Notes: generated by a model not told the origin, from the sequence alone. Counted from the stretch's first letter, positions 1-8,004 are shown. The stretch is 64,000 bases of DNA from DAOUKH01 sp964291475 (GCA_964291475.2 OZ220086.1:5306-69305), one strand, 5' to 3'. Translations and numbers: made by a program.

Positions 1-312
1 CGCCCGCGCCGCCTCGCTCTGGGCGATGTCGAACGTTGGGCGGCTGCCGGTGGGCACGTCGCCGGCCACGCGCAGGTAGGCGGGGAGCCCCTCGCTCGCG
101 CCGAAGGTGTCCCGGGCGCGTACGGAGAAGCCGTCCATGCTCGATCGAGGAAACGACGGCAGGTCGCCGCCGGCGAAGACGTCGCGGGCCAGGTAGCGCC
201 CCAGCGCCGCCTCGGTGGCGACCCGCTCGATGCCCAGCACCCGCACTTCGACGTTGCGGCCCAGCAAGGCCAGCGCCTCCCCCGGCGGCAGGACGTTGAA
301 CAACTCCGGCAT
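1..312 (-). CDS. moeA: Molybdopterin molybdenumtransferase MoeA, N-terminal part (cut by window edge)
   Basis: The first 104 residues of a minus-strand gene; the rest lies left of the window. MoeA inserts molybdate into adenylylated molybdopterin, the last common step of molybdenum cofactor synthesis in the cytoplasm. The reading contains the family signature LPSFPRSSMDGFSVRARD (MoeA proteins have LPxFxxSxMDGYAVR), followed by the expected VAGDVPTG segment. The start ATG at 312 is the only in-frame ATG ahead of the signature and matches the usual MoeA N-terminus, with a short helix before the motif. The downstream part cannot be checked. A three-hairpin intergenic repeat separates it from the next gene upstream on the same strand. 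Confidence 0.85.
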   Translation of the reverse strand, partial: MPELFNVLPPGEALALLGRNVEVRVLGIERVATEAALGRYLARDVFAGGDLPSFPRSSMDGFSVRARDTFGASEGLPAYLRVAGDVPTGSRPTFDIAQSEAARA

Positions 313-351
313 GGCGCCATTCTAGCGCGGCCTTCGCCGCCCCTAAATAGA

Positions 352-423
352 GCAGCGCCCTGCGGGCGCTCGCGCGCCTGACGGCGCGCGCCCTCTCTCA
401 AATCTCCCACAGAGGGGGAGAGG
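352..423 (+). repeat. Three-hairpin intergenic repeat, copy A
   Basis: Copy of an element seen again at 3701-3745 plus 5045-5080 and at 8060-8132. It holds three consecutive small palindromes: AGCGCCC/GGGCGCT, GCGCGCC/GGCGCGC, and CTCCC/GGGAG-type arms, joined by the conserved link CCCTCTCTCAAATCTCCC. It lies between two minus-strand genes. REP/BIME-like in form; the function is not visible. Confidence 0.8.
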
Positions 424-442
424 CCGGAGGGGCCGGGCGACC

Positions 443-1186
443 TCACCGCCGCTCGTAGACGGACACGTGGTTGGTGCTCGAGGCCGTGAATGGGCTGCCC
501 TGCCAGTCGCTCGTACGTGCCCGCAGCGTCAGGCCGGCCAGCCTCCCCATCAGGTCCAGCTCCGACGGCCAGGCGTAGCGGAGCTTGACGGGGTAGAGGC
601 GGACCTCGTCCTCCGTGAAGTACACGTGGGAGGAAGTCACCATCTGTGTGACCGGATCGTGGCGCGATACGTCGATAGAGACCGTGCCGGTACTCACAAC
701 GTCCGCGCGGATGCTCTGGCCGCCCACGAATCTGCCCACGTCGGGCACGAAGGCCTCGATGACGAAGAAGCCGCCGTCGTTCAGATGGCGGGCGACGTTC
801 ATGAAGCACCTGACCTGGTCTTCCTGCGTCAGCGGCGCGAAGAAGGTGTTGAAGACCACGTAGATCAGGGAGTAGCGGTCCTTCAAGTCGAATTCCACGA
901 AGTCGCCCATCGTGACGGGGATTGCCTCGCCGCCGGGCTTCTCCCGCAGCTTTTCGACCATGGCCTCGGAGGAGTCGATGCCGTGGACCTCAACCCCGCG
1001 CGCCGCCAGCGGAAGCGCGATCCGGCCCGTGCCGATTCCAAGTTCCAGGGCCGGCCCGCTGCCCGCCAGCCCGGCCAGCATGTCCACCATAGAGGCAAGT
1101 TGCTCTGGACTGTTTAGGTTTGCGTACATCTCGTCGTAGACCTCGGCGATGCGGTCTCCGTACGTCGATTCCTCAAACTCCTTCAT
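443..1186 (-). CDS. Class I SAM-dependent methyltransferase
   Basis: A 247-residue Rossmann-fold methyltransferase. The SAM-binding motif I is ALELGIGTGRIALPLA (about residues 47-62), followed by the acidic GIDSSEAM loop that binds the ribose and the MGDFVEF segment. The substrate cannot be told from sequence; the C-terminal half has a beta-rich insertion with RLYPVKLRYAWPSEL, as in small-molecule methyltransferases annotated as methyltransferase-domain proteins. The ATG at 1186 is preferred because GGAAGGA lies about ten bases ahead of it; an in-frame TTG eight codons upstream overlaps that ribosome site. It lies 34 bases downstream of the dehydrogenase stop and may be co-transcribed with it. 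Confidence 0.8.
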   Translation of the reverse strand: MKEFEESTYGDRIAEVYDEMYANLNSPEQLASMVDMLAGLAGSGPALELGIGTGRIALPLAARGVEVHGIDSSEAMVEKLREKPGGEAIPVTMGDFVEFDLKDRYSLIYVVFNTFFAPLTQEDQVRCFMNVARHLNDGGFFVIEAFVPDVGRFVGGQSIRADVVSTGTVSIDVSRHDPVTQMVTSSHVYFTEDEVRLYPVKLRYAWPSELDLMGRLAGLTLRARTSDWQGSPFTASSTNHVSVYERR

Positions 1187-1220
1187 GTGATCCGTGTCCT
1201 TCCCGTGCAATCGTAGGTGC

Positions 1221-2246
1221 CTAATACGCCCGCGCTCGGTCGACCACGTTCCGCAGCGGCTCGCCGGCGAGGTAGCGCCCGAGGTTCTCGACGAACAGGT
1301 CGACGACCGCCGCGTCGTAGCCCGGGAACAGGCCGGCGATGTGGGCGGTGACCAGCGCGTTGTCCACCTCCCACCACGGACTGTCGGGCGGCGGCGGTTC
1401 GCTCTGCAGCACGTCGAGGGCGGCCCCCGCGATGCGCCGCTCCGCCAGCGCCGCCAGCAGCGCCACCTCGTCCACGACCTCGCCGCGCGCCGGGTTGATG
1501 AAGTACGCCGTCGATTTCATCAGACCGAGCTCGCGGGCGCCGATCATCCCCCGCGTCTCCGGCGTCGAGGGCACGGCCAGCACGACGAAGTCCGATTCGC
1601 GCAGCACGCGGTCAAGTTCAGATAGCGGCAGCACCTCGACGCCGCCGTCGGCGTCGGCCGGGTTGCGCTTGACTGCCAGCACGCGCATCCCGAAAGCGTC
1701 GGCGAGGCGCGCCGTCGCCCGTCCGATCTCCCCGAACCCGACGATCCCCATCGTCGCGCCGCGGAGCTGCGGCAGCTCGAAGCGGTCCCATGCCCGCGCC
1801 CGCTGGCCCCGCACCATGCGCCCCACCTGCTTCGCCAGGGTCAAGGCCTGCGTCATCACCCACTCGGCGACGGGACGGGCGTTGACCCCCGCCGCGCTGG
1901 TGATGACGACGTTCGGGTCGTGCCACACGTCGAGGTCGCGTGCGAACTCGGTGCCCGCCATGGGGAGTTGGACCCAGCGGAGGTTGGGCGCGCGGCGCCC
2001 CACGTCGGAAGGGAGCCGGCGGGCCGCCAGCACCACCTCCGCCTCCGCCAGTATCGCGTCGAGCGAGCGCCCGGCGCTCCGGTCGGGCGCGGGCTGCTGC
2101 ATGGGCCGCAGCGCCGACGGCAACTCCTCCAGCAGCTTCGCCGCCGCGTCGGCCACGCGCACCCGCGCATCGGCCCGCTCGATACGCGCTATCAGGTCGT
2201 CCGCAAGGCTGGTGGCGACGACGACGTTCACAGACTCCCCGGACAT
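1221..2246 (-). CDS. D-2-hydroxyacid dehydrogenase (NAD-dependent)
   Basis: A 341-residue member of the D-isomer 2-hydroxyacid dehydrogenase family, which interconverts 2-hydroxy and 2-oxo acids with NAD(P)H. Visible landmarks are the Rossmann motif GIVGFGEIGRATARLA, the PSTPETRGMIG segment, FINPARGEVVDE with the catalytic Arg in the NPARG turn, and a C-terminal HIAGLFPGYD carrying the catalytic His. The N-terminal ELPSALRP/EAEVVLAARRLP region is the variable substrate domain. The ATG at 2246 lies six bases after a CATAAT hexamer with no Shine-Dalgarno sequence, so the transcript may be leaderless; a GTG six codons further in is an alternative. It is divergent from the adjacent CoA-transferase. 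Confidence 0.85.
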   Translation of the reverse strand: MSGESVNVVVATSLADDLIARIERADARVRVADAAAKLLEELPSALRPMQQPAPDRSAGRSLDAILAEAEVVLAARRLPSDVGRRAPNLRWVQLPMAGTEFARDLDVWHDPNVVITSAAGVNARPVAEWVMTQALTLAKQVGRMVRGQRARAWDRFELPQLRGATMGIVGFGEIGRATARLADAFGMRVLAVKRNPADADGGVEVLPLSELDRVLRESDFVVLAVPSTPETRGMIGARELGLMKSTAYFINPARGEVVDEVALLAALAERRIAGAALDVLQSEPPPPDSPWWEVDNALVTAHIAGLFPGYDAAVVDLFVENLGRYLAGEPLRNVVDRARAY

Positions 2247-2252
2247 ATCCGC

Positions 2253-2282
2253 ATTATGCGCCGTGCCCCGCGTCCGGCGTAA
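2253..2282 (-). promoter_or_regulatory. Putative promoter of leaderless D-2-hydroxyacid dehydrogenase gene
   Basis: On the minus strand, CATAAT (2258-2253) ends six bases before the ATG at 2246, which puts the likely +1 at the start codon. A weak TTACGC sits 18 bases upstream as a -35 box. Confidence 0.45.
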
Positions 2283-2350
2283 CCCAGCCCCCGCTCCTTG
2301 ACACCCATCGCCCCGTCGCCAAGAATCCGGCCCACGCCGGAGGACCTTCG

Positions 2351-3634
2351 ATGACCGACCGCCCCGACGAGCCGGGCCGCCCCGGCTCATCGCTCGCTCC
2401 CTACCGCGTCCTCGACCTCACCGAGGGCGGCGTCAACTGGGCGGGCCGCCTGCTCAGCGACATGGGCGCCGACGTCATCCGGGTCGAGCCGCCCGGCGGC
2501 AGCCCCACCCGGAAGCGCGGCCCCTTCTACCAGGACGAGCCGCACCCCGAGCGCAGCCTCTACTGGACGGCCTACAACCTCAACAAGCGCGGCGTGACGC
2601 TCGACCTGGAATGTTCCGAAGGGCAGGACCTCTTCACCCGCCTCGCCGCCACGGCCGACTTCATCCTCGAATCGTCCATGCCGGGCACGATGCGCGACCT
2701 CGGCCTCGGCTACGACCGGATCAGCGCCATCAACCCGGGGATCATCTACACCTCGATCTCGCCCTTCGGCCAGTCCGGGCCCTACGCCCGGTACAAGACC
2801 ACCGACATGGTGCTGTGGGCCATGGGCGGCGCGCTCTACGTCTGCGGCGACGCCGACCGTCCCCCGGCGCGGGTCTCCGTCCCGCAGGCGGAGCACCAGG
2901 GCGGGGCGCAGGGCGCGGCCGGCTCGATGATCGCCCTCTTCGCCCGCCACGCCACCGGCGAAGGCCAGCACGTCGACGTCTCGATCCAGGCCGCGGTGAT
3001 CCGCGTCCTGATGAACGCCGCGGCCAATTCGATCCTCATGGGCGTCAACATCGAGCGCGGCGGCGGCACCAAGCGGTTCCCGGACTTCACCGTCCGCGAC
3101 GTCTTCCCCACGCTCGACGGCTACGTCGTCGGCACCGTGTCGGGCGGCAACGTCGCCTGGCGGTCGACCGAGTCCCTCATCCGTTGGATGGACGCCGAAG
3201 GGAAGGCGTCGGACTTCCTGAAGTCGCGGGACTGGCGAAACATGGACTACTTCAAGATCATGACCGTCGGCGGCGAGTTGGCCCGCGAGTTCGAGCGCTG
3301 TCAGGACGAGGTCGCCGCCTTCTTCGCCACCAAGACGAAGGGAGAAATCTACGCCCGCGCCGTGAGCGACAAGCTCCTGCTCGCCCCCGTGAACAACATG
3401 CAGGACCTGCTGGAGAACGAGCACCTCGCCTTCCGCGAGTTCTGGCAGGAGGTCCACCAGCCCGGCATGGACGCGACCTTCGCCGTCCCCGGCCCCTACA
3501 TAAAGATGAGCGAGACGCCCATCGAATACCTCCGGGCCGCGCCCCTTATCGGCGAACACAACGCCGAAGTCTTCGCCGAAATCGGCCTCACCGAAGACGA
3601 CCTGGAACGCCTCCGCGACGCCGGTGTCGTCTAA
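2351..3634 (+). CDS. CaiB/BaiF (class III) CoA-transferase
   Basis: A 427-residue family III CoA-transferase, which moves CoA between acyl groups through an aspartyl-CoA intermediate. The N-terminus has the family pattern YRVLDLTEGGVNWAGRLL, then LSDMGADVIRVEPPGG, then NKRGVTLDLE. The middle has YTSISPFGQSGPY and the C-terminus ends with PLIGEHNAEVFAEIGL. The donor and acceptor acids are not predictable. The ATG at 2351 has GGAGGA six bases upstream; a much longer upstream reading on this strand is antisense to the dehydrogenase and is not used. It is followed by a three-hairpin repeat that was later split by an insertion sequence. It is one of six paralogues in the window. Confidence 0.88.
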   Translation: MTDRPDEPGRPGSSLAPYRVLDLTEGGVNWAGRLLSDMGADVIRVEPPGGSPTRKRGPFYQDEPHPERSLYWTAYNLNKRGVTLDLECSEGQDLFTRLAATADFILESSMPGTMRDLGLGYDRISAINPGIIYTSISPFGQSGPYARYKTTDMVLWAMGGALYVCGDADRPPARVSVPQAEHQGGAQGAAGSMIALFARHATGEGQHVDVSIQAAVIRVLMNAAANSILMGVNIERGGGTKRFPDFTVRDVFPTLDGYVVGTVSGGNVAWRSTESLIRWMDAEGKASDFLKSRDWRNMDYFKIMTVGGELAREFERCQDEVAAFFATKTKGEIYARAVSDKLLLAPVNNMQDLLENEHLAFREFWQEVHQPGMDATFAVPGPYIKMSETPIEYLRAAPLIGEHNAEVFAEIGLTEDDLERLRDAGVV

Positions 3635-3700
3635 CCCCGCCCAACCATGTCGGGGCGATTCGCGAATCGCCCGTTGCGTAACCCTGAACCGAGTGGGGGA

Positions 3701-3745
3701 GCAGCGCCCCGCGGGCGCTCGCGCGCCTGGTGGCGCGCGCCCTCT
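3701..3745 (+). repeat. Three-hairpin intergenic repeat, copy B, left part
   Basis: The first two hairpins of the repeat, cut after CCCTCT by the IS481-type element. The missing third hairpin is found at 5045-5080. Confidence 0.85.
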
Positions 3746-5044
3746 TGAAGGACCGGGCACATGGGTGACGGTTAGACCGGGGACATAGGTAACACCTTGA
3801 CGGGGGTCTTGGCGATGCGTTTGGTGTGGTCGTCGAGGAGGCCGATGAGGAGGGGGCCGAAGCGGACGGCCCAGCTGCGGTCGTCCTGCCGGACGAGGCC
3901 GACGGGCTCGCCTTTGAGGGTCTCGCTCACGTAGACCAGGTCCCCCTTCCACTTGATCTCGCCGTTGCCGCGTACCCGGCGTACCGTGACTTCGGCCTCG
4001 TAGTCCGGCGAGCCGACGCTGGCAGGATAGGGGCGAAACGAGGGCGTGTACAGGAAGGCCGGGGGGCGCTGTCCCAAGGCCTCGTGAGGGCGCTCGGTGT
4101 TGTAGCTGCGTCGGAAGCGGTCGAAGGCCTGCTGCTGACGGCGGCCGTTGGCCCTGGGCGGCGAGGCGGTTTCCGCCTTCAGGGTGCGGTGGAGGCGCTC
4201 GAGGCGTCCGTTCTGTTCGGGATGGCCCGGGGCGATGCGCTCGGGGAGGATGCCCAGCTTGACCCACCAGACGGCCAGGGAGGAGAGGCTGCCCAAGCTG
4301 GTGCCGGCGAAGGGCGGACCGTTGTCGGTGCGGATGACCCTGGGCAGGCCGTACTCACGGAAGGCGCGCGCTAACGCGCGCCGCGTCTCCGGGCCGGTGG
4401 GGCGCTCCAGCCCGCGGCAGGCGATCAGGTAGCGGGAGGCCGCGTCCTGGACGGTGAGGGGGTCGACGCGGGCCCCGTCGCCGGTGCGGAACCAGCCCTT
4501 GAAGTCGATGGACCAGACGTCGTTGGCGTTGATGGCGTAAGCGAAGGGCTCGCTCCAAGGGGAGGTACGGCGGCGACGCTGTCGGCGCCGTACCAGGCCG
4601 GCCCGGTCGAGGATGGCGCCGGCGGTGCTGGGGGCGGGCCAGGGCACGTCGGGCTCGGTGTCGTGGAGCCAGGCGATGAGCTTCTTGGGGCCCCACAAGG
4701 GGTGGGCTCGCTTCGCCGCGATGATGCGCTCCTGCACCTCACGGCGTGTGGCGTTGGGATGATGGTGGGGGGCGCGGCTCCGGTCGCGCAGGCCCTCCTC
4801 GCCGTACGCCTCGTACCGGCCGATCAGCTTGGAGGCAGTCTTGCGGCTGATCCCGAACTGCCGGCACAACTCGGCGATGGGTTCCTCCCCCGCCGTCCTG
4901 CGCTCAATGAACCGCAACCGTTCCGCTTCGACACTCGTCTCTTGCCAGGGCAACACAACTCCTCCTTCATGGATCGCTTCCTGCAATCCTCCAGAGTGTT
5001 ACCCATGTGCCCGGTTTATCTGTTACCTATCTTCCCGGTCTGTA
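3746..5044 (-). mobile_element. IS481-family insertion sequence with 5-6 bp target duplication
   Basis: About 1.3 kb long and bounded by direct copies of CCCTC(T) at 3740-3745 and 5045-5050. Removing the element and one copy restores the exact repeat junction seen in the uninterrupted copies at 352-423 and 8060-8132. Each end carries two 18-bp boxes of consensus ACCGGGNANATNGGTNAC at a 24-bp period: 3752-3769 and 3776-3793 on the left, and 4998-5015 and 5022-5039 inverted on the right. It encodes a single intact DDE transposase on the minus strand. The clean duplication and intact gene suggest recent insertion. Confidence 0.9.
3772..4953 (-). CDS. IS481-family DDE transposase
   Basis: A 393-residue transposase that cuts and joins the element ends. 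The N-terminal helix-turn-helix domain has CRQFGISRKTASKLIGRY and GEEGLRDRSRAPHHHPN, the IS481 hallmark. The RNase H-fold core has the DDE triad: Asp in WSIDFKGWF, Asp in IRTDNGPPF, and Glu in PEQNGRLERLH. The tail has NTERPHEALGQRPPA. The start is put at TTG 4953 because AAGGAGGAG lies just upstream; GTG at 4956 is an alternative, and a longer reading to 4986 would cover the ribosome site. No frameshift or stop is seen, so it is probably active. Confidence 0.92.
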   Translation of the reverse strand: MPWQETSVEAERLRFIERRTAGEEPIAELCRQFGISRKTASKLIGRYEAYGEEGLRDRSRAPHHHPNATRREVQERIIAAKRAHPLWGPKKLIAWLHDTEPDVPWPAPSTAGAILDRAGLVRRRQRRRRTSPWSEPFAYAINANDVWSIDFKGWFRTGDGARVDPLTVQDAASRYLIACRGLERPTGPETRRALARAFREYGLPRVIRTDNGPPFAGTSLGSLSSLAVWWVKLGILPERIAPGHPEQNGRLERLHRTLKAETASPPRANGRRQQQAFDRFRRSYNTERPHEALGQRPPAFLYTPSFRPYPASVGSPDYEAEVTVRRVRGNGEIKWKGDLVYVSETLKGEPVGLVRQDDRSWAVRFGPLLIGLLDDHTKRIAKTPVKVLPMSPV

Positions 5045-5080
5045 CCCTCTCTCAAATCTCCCCTAGAGGGGGAGAGGGAA
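5045..5080 (+). repeat. Three-hairpin intergenic repeat, copy B, right part
   Basis: The CCCTCTCTCAAATCTCCC link and the third palindrome (CTCCCC/GGGGAG), separated from its left part by the insertion sequence. Confidence 0.85.
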
Positions 5081-5095
5081 GACGACGACACCGCA

Positions 5096-5124
5096 TTGAC
5101 CCGTAGCGGGGCGTTCGGTAGGGT
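5096..5124 (+). promoter_or_regulatory. Putative sigma-70-type promoter of the DUF1538 operon
   Basis: TTGACC (5096-5101), a 17-base spacer, and TAGGGT (5119-5124), just downstream of the repeat and about 40 bases ahead of the first DUF1538 start. Confidence 0.45.
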
Positions 5125-5163
5125 CTAGCCGCGCCGCGCAGGCCCGTTGAACCCTATGCAGCC

Positions 5164-5916
5164 ATGCGCGAGGAGCATGGTTTGCCGCGTTTTGCGCTGA
5201 CCATGGCGAAACAGTTGGTGGGCGCCCTTCGCGACCTGGCTCCCATCGTCGCGGTCATCGTCTTCTTCCAGATCGTCGTGGTCCGACAGCCCTTTCCCGA
5301 CGTCGCAAGCGTGGCGGTCGGGTTGGTGTGCGTAGTCCTGGGACTGGCGTTGTTCATCCAAGGGCTGGAGAGCGGGCTGTTCCCGCTGGGCGAGGCGCTG
5401 GCGCAGGGGCTGGCGCGCAAGGGGAGCGCGACGGTGCTGCTGGCGCTGGCCTTCTGTCTCGGCTTCGGCACCACCGTGGCCGAGCCCGCGCTGATCGCCG
5501 TGGCGGCCGAGGCGGCAAAAGTGGCGGCGGAGGCGGACTTCATCGGCGGCAGCCAAGCCTCCCAGGACCGGTACGCCCTCGAGCTACGCATGGTGGTTGC
5601 CGTCGCCGTCGGCCTCGCCATCGTCCTGGGGGTGCTGCGCATCTTGAAGGGGTGGCCCATTCACCGCTTCATCATCAGCGGCTACGTGCTGGTCATGGTG
5701 ATGACCCTCTTCGCGCCCGAGGAGATTGTGGGAGTGGCCTACGACTCCGGCGGGGTGACGACCAGCACGATCACGGTGCCGCTGATCACCGCCTTGGGAG
5801 TGGGCCTCGCCTCCACCATCCGGGGGCGCAACCCGATGCTCGACGGCTTCGGGCTGATCGCCTTCGCCAGCCTCACGCCCATGATCTGCGTGCTGGGCTA
5901 TGGGATGGTGACGTGA
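5164..5916 (+). CDS. DUF1538 integral membrane protein, first subunit (UmpAB-type antiporter candidate)
   Basis: A 250-residue hydrophobic protein with about six to seven membrane segments and the DUF1538 landmarks GLALFIQGLESGLFPLG, FGTTVAEPALIAVA, VAYDSGGVTTSTITVPL and a GFGLIAFASLTPM end. DUF1538 pairs have been reported as the two-component Na+/H+ antiporter UmpAB in Halomonas; transport here is inferred from the family. It is one of two paralogues fused by overlapping stop and start (TGATG), so the proteins are probably made in equal amounts and form a heteromer. The start ATG 5164 has no good ribosome site; ATG 5203, ahead of AKQLVGALRDLAP, is a possible shorter start. Confidence 0.82.
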   Translation: MREEHGLPRFALTMAKQLVGALRDLAPIVAVIVFFQIVVVRQPFPDVASVAVGLVCVVLGLALFIQGLESGLFPLGEALAQGLARKGSATVLLALAFCLGFGTTVAEPALIAVAAEAAKVAAEADFIGGSQASQDRYALELRMVVAVAVGLAIVLGVLRILKGWPIHRFIISGYVLVMVMTLFAPEEIVGVAYDSGGVTTSTITVPLITALGVGLASTIRGRNPMLDGFGLIAFASLTPMICVLGYGMVT

Positions 5917-6704
5917 TGCTGGAGTGGCTGGCGCTCTTCGGCGAGACCCTGCTGTATACGCTGCGGGACGTGACGCCCATCGTCGTCATCCTCGTCGTGT
6001 TCCAGGTGGGCGTGCTGCGGCGCAGGTTGCCCAACGTCGGGGGCATCGTTACCGGGTCGGTCATGGTGCTGCTGGGGCTGGCGCTGTTCCTCATCGGGCT
6101 GGACCAGGCGCTGTTCCCCATCGGCGAGACGATGGCGCGGCAACTCACGGAGATGGCGGGGGAATCGGCGCTGGCGGGCGTGGTGCGGTGGGAGGACTAC
6201 TGGGTGGTGTACCTCTTCGCGGCCGCCATCGGTTTTGCGACGACGGCGGCCGAGCCGTCCCTCATCGCCGTCGCGATAAAGGCCCAGGAGGTCTCGGGTG
6301 GCGCGGTGAACGCCTGGGGGCTCCGCATCGCGGTGGCGGTGGGCGTGGCTGCCGGGGTATCGCTGGGGTGCTTCCGCATCGTGACGGGCTCGCCGCTCCC
6401 GTGGTACATTCTGGCCGCCTACGTCGTCGTCATCGTGCTGACGTACCTGAGCCGCCGCACCATCATCCCGCTGGCCTACGACAGCGGGGGCGTCACCACC
6501 TCGACCGTTACGGTGCCGGTGGTGGCGGCCCTGGGGCTGGGCCTCGCCGCCAGCGTTCCGGGGCGCAGCCCACTCATCGATGGCTTCGGACTCATCGCTT
6601 TCGCCAGTGTCTTCCCCATCATGTCGGTGCTAGGCTACGCCATCGTCGCCGAATGGGTGGAACGCCGGCGCACCCGGAAGGAACGCCAGGGGGTGGAGAC
6701 ATGA
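5916..6704 (+). CDS. DUF1538 integral membrane protein, second subunit
   Basis: A 262-residue paralogue of the preceding gene, with the same motifs in the same order: GLALFLIGLDQALFPIGE, GFATTAAEPSLIAVA, LAYDSGGVTTSTVTVP, GFGLIAFASVFPIM. The Asp-Ser-Gly-Gly-Val-Thr-Thr-Ser-Thr stretch shared by both subunits is the most conserved block and a good candidate for the ion path. The start codon overlaps the upstream stop by one base. It ends in a basic cytoplasmic tail (WVERRRTRKERQ) whose coding sequence overlaps the PII-like gene in an ATGA junction. Family function as in the first subunit; the substrate ion is not known. Confidence 0.82.
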   Translation: MLEWLALFGETLLYTLRDVTPIVVILVVFQVGVLRRRLPNVGGIVTGSVMVLLGLALFLIGLDQALFPIGETMARQLTEMAGESALAGVVRWEDYWVVYLFAAAIGFATTAAEPSLIAVAIKAQEVSGGAVNAWGLRIAVAVGVAAGVSLGCFRIVTGSPLPWYILAAYVVVIVLTYLSRRTIIPLAYDSGGVTTSTVTVPVVAALGLGLAASVPGRSPLIDGFGLIAFASVFPIMSVLGYAIVAEWVERRRTRKERQGVET

Positions 6705-7051
6705 AGATGGCGCTGATCGTCGCGCTGGTGAACAAGGAGAAGACGGACCACATCGTTGATGCCGCGCGGGCGGGCGGCGCGACGGGGGACACCATCATCA
6801 GCGGTGTGCGCGGCGAGGGGCTGGAACCGGCAAAGACCTTTCTGGGGCTGGACCTGACCGCGAGCCGGGACGTGGTGCTGTTCCTGGTGGCGGAACCGAG
6901 GGCCCGGGATATCCTCGAACGCATCGCGGCGGCAGGCGGGATGGACCGCGAGCACGGCGCCGGCGTCGCCTTTCAAATCGCCGTTGAGGACGTCGTCGGT
7001 CTCTCAACCCAGTTGCCCACGCTAATGGAGGAGTTGGAAGGCACGCTATGA
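6701..7051 (+). CDS. PII-like nitrogen-regulatory-fold protein
   Basis: A 116-residue small protein with a ferredoxin-like PII fold: a beta strand MALIVALVNKEKTDHIVDAA, the GATGDTIISGVRGEGL turn that replaces the start of the T-loop, and the second half VVLFLVAEPRARDILERIAA. The tail VAFQIAVEDVVGL matches PII-like proteins. The classical Tyr-bearing uridylylated T-loop is not present, so it is a PII-like sensor rather than GlnB/GlnK. The ATGA overlap on both sides places it inside the DUF1538 operon. By analogy with PII proteins beside ammonium or bicarbonate transporters, it may gate the DUF1538 complex by binding a nucleotide; this is inferred. Confidence 0.72.
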   Translation: MKMALIVALVNKEKTDHIVDAARAGGATGDTIISGVRGEGLEPAKTFLGLDLTASRDVVLFLVAEPRARDILERIAAAGGMDREHGAGVAFQIAVEDVVGLSTQLPTLMEELEGTL

Positions 7052-7458
7052 ACGAGCAGGGCGATAACAGGTCAATACGTGTACTCGACATCTTGGGGCC
7101 GGAGGTCCACGCCATCGACGGGCTGGCGACGGTGGCCGAGGCTATGGCGACGATGAAGCGGCTGCACATCAGCTCGCTCATCGTCAACCGCCGCCACGAG
7201 GACGATGAGCTGGGACTGATCACGGTGAGGGACTTGGCGCGGGAGGTCATCGCGCGCAACCGCGCGCCGGAGCGGGTCAATGTCTACGAGGTCATGGCGA
7301 AGCCGGCGCTGTCGGTCCGCCCGGATATGCTGGCGCGCTACGCGGTGCGGCTGATGGTGCAATTTCGCGTCTCCCGCGCGCTGGTGGTCGATGACACCGG
7401 GGCCCCTCGCGGCCTGGTCACACTGCGCGACCTGGTCTTGGGTCTCACTCCGGAGTAG
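7048..7458 (+). CDS. Protein with two CBS domains
   Basis: A 136-residue protein made of a tandem CBS pair. The first domain covers VLDILGPEVHAIDGLATVAEAMATMK to GLITVRDLAREVIARN. The second runs from VMAKPALSVRPDMLARYAVR to GLVTLRDLVLGL, each ending with the GLIT/GLVT-xRDL strand typical of adenosyl-ligand-binding CBS modules. There is no attached enzyme domain, so it acts as a free-standing nucleotide sensor. It starts within the PII-like gene (ATGA), is the last gene of the DUF1538 operon, and probably reports cell energy state to the transporter. Confidence 0.82.
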   Translation: MNEQGDNRSIRVLDILGPEVHAIDGLATVAEAMATMKRLHISSLIVNRRHEDDELGLITVRDLAREVIARNRAPERVNVYEVMAKPALSVRPDMLARYAVRLMVQFRVSRALVVDDTGAPRGLVTLRDLVLGLTPE

Positions 7459-7603
7459 CCACCGCGGCCCTTTGCTCGTACCAGAGGATCGTCCCTTCTC
7501 ACCGGCCCCACGCCCCGCCCGATGACGTGCGGGTGTATCCTGAAGGGTGCGCTACATTGCCAAGCCCGAACCTCCTGCTAGACCAAGGAGCCCCGTACCT
7601 CCC

Positions 7604-8004
7604 ATGCCTCGATTCCCGCGCCCTCGCCTGCTCGTCTCCATCGCTGTCCTCGCCTCCGCCCTCGTCCTCACCGCCTGCCCCGGCGAGTCGGCCACCCCAC
7701 GTCGGTCCCCGCCACCGCGACTCCCGGCGGCCCGGTCACCAAGATCCTCGTCGAGATGACCTCGTTCGACTTCATCCCCGAAGACTTCGAGTTCTCCGTC
7801 GGCGAGACCGTCCAGTTCGAGCTCTACTCCAGGGACATCGAGCACGACTTCACCGTCGAAGCCCTCGGCATCGACTGGGACGTCGACGGCGGCGAAACCG
7901 AGACGCACCGTTACACCTTCAACACCGCCGGCAAGTTCCGCCTGCTCTGCACCATCCCCGGCCACGAGGCCGGTGGCATGATCGGCGAAATCGTCGTCCG
8001 CTAA
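7604..8004 (+). pseudogene. Cupredoxin (type-I copper) lipoprotein, single-base frameshift
   Basis: The 5' part codes a lipoprotein signal, LLVSIAVLASALVLTACP, with the lipobox Cys. The 3' part, in another frame, codes a plastocyanin-like domain: IPEDFEFSVGETVQFEL, then IEHDF with a His ligand, and LLCTIPGHEAGGM with the Cys, His and Met ligands. Adding one base in the CCCC run near 7695-7698 joins them as SATPTSVPATATPGGPVTK, a typical lipoprotein linker. It would be a membrane-anchored extracellular electron carrier. Either a sequencing indel or a recent lesion is possible; an intact relative lies at 28726-29109. Confidence 0.8.

Noticed and set aside
36..299. Plus-strand Arg-rich reading
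   Set aside because: Antisense to the moeA start; composition is that of a GC-rich shadow frame.
7690..7700. Programmed frameshifting in the cupredoxin gene
   Set aside because: No slippery heptamer or downstream structure; four similar breaks elsewhere suggest indel errors.
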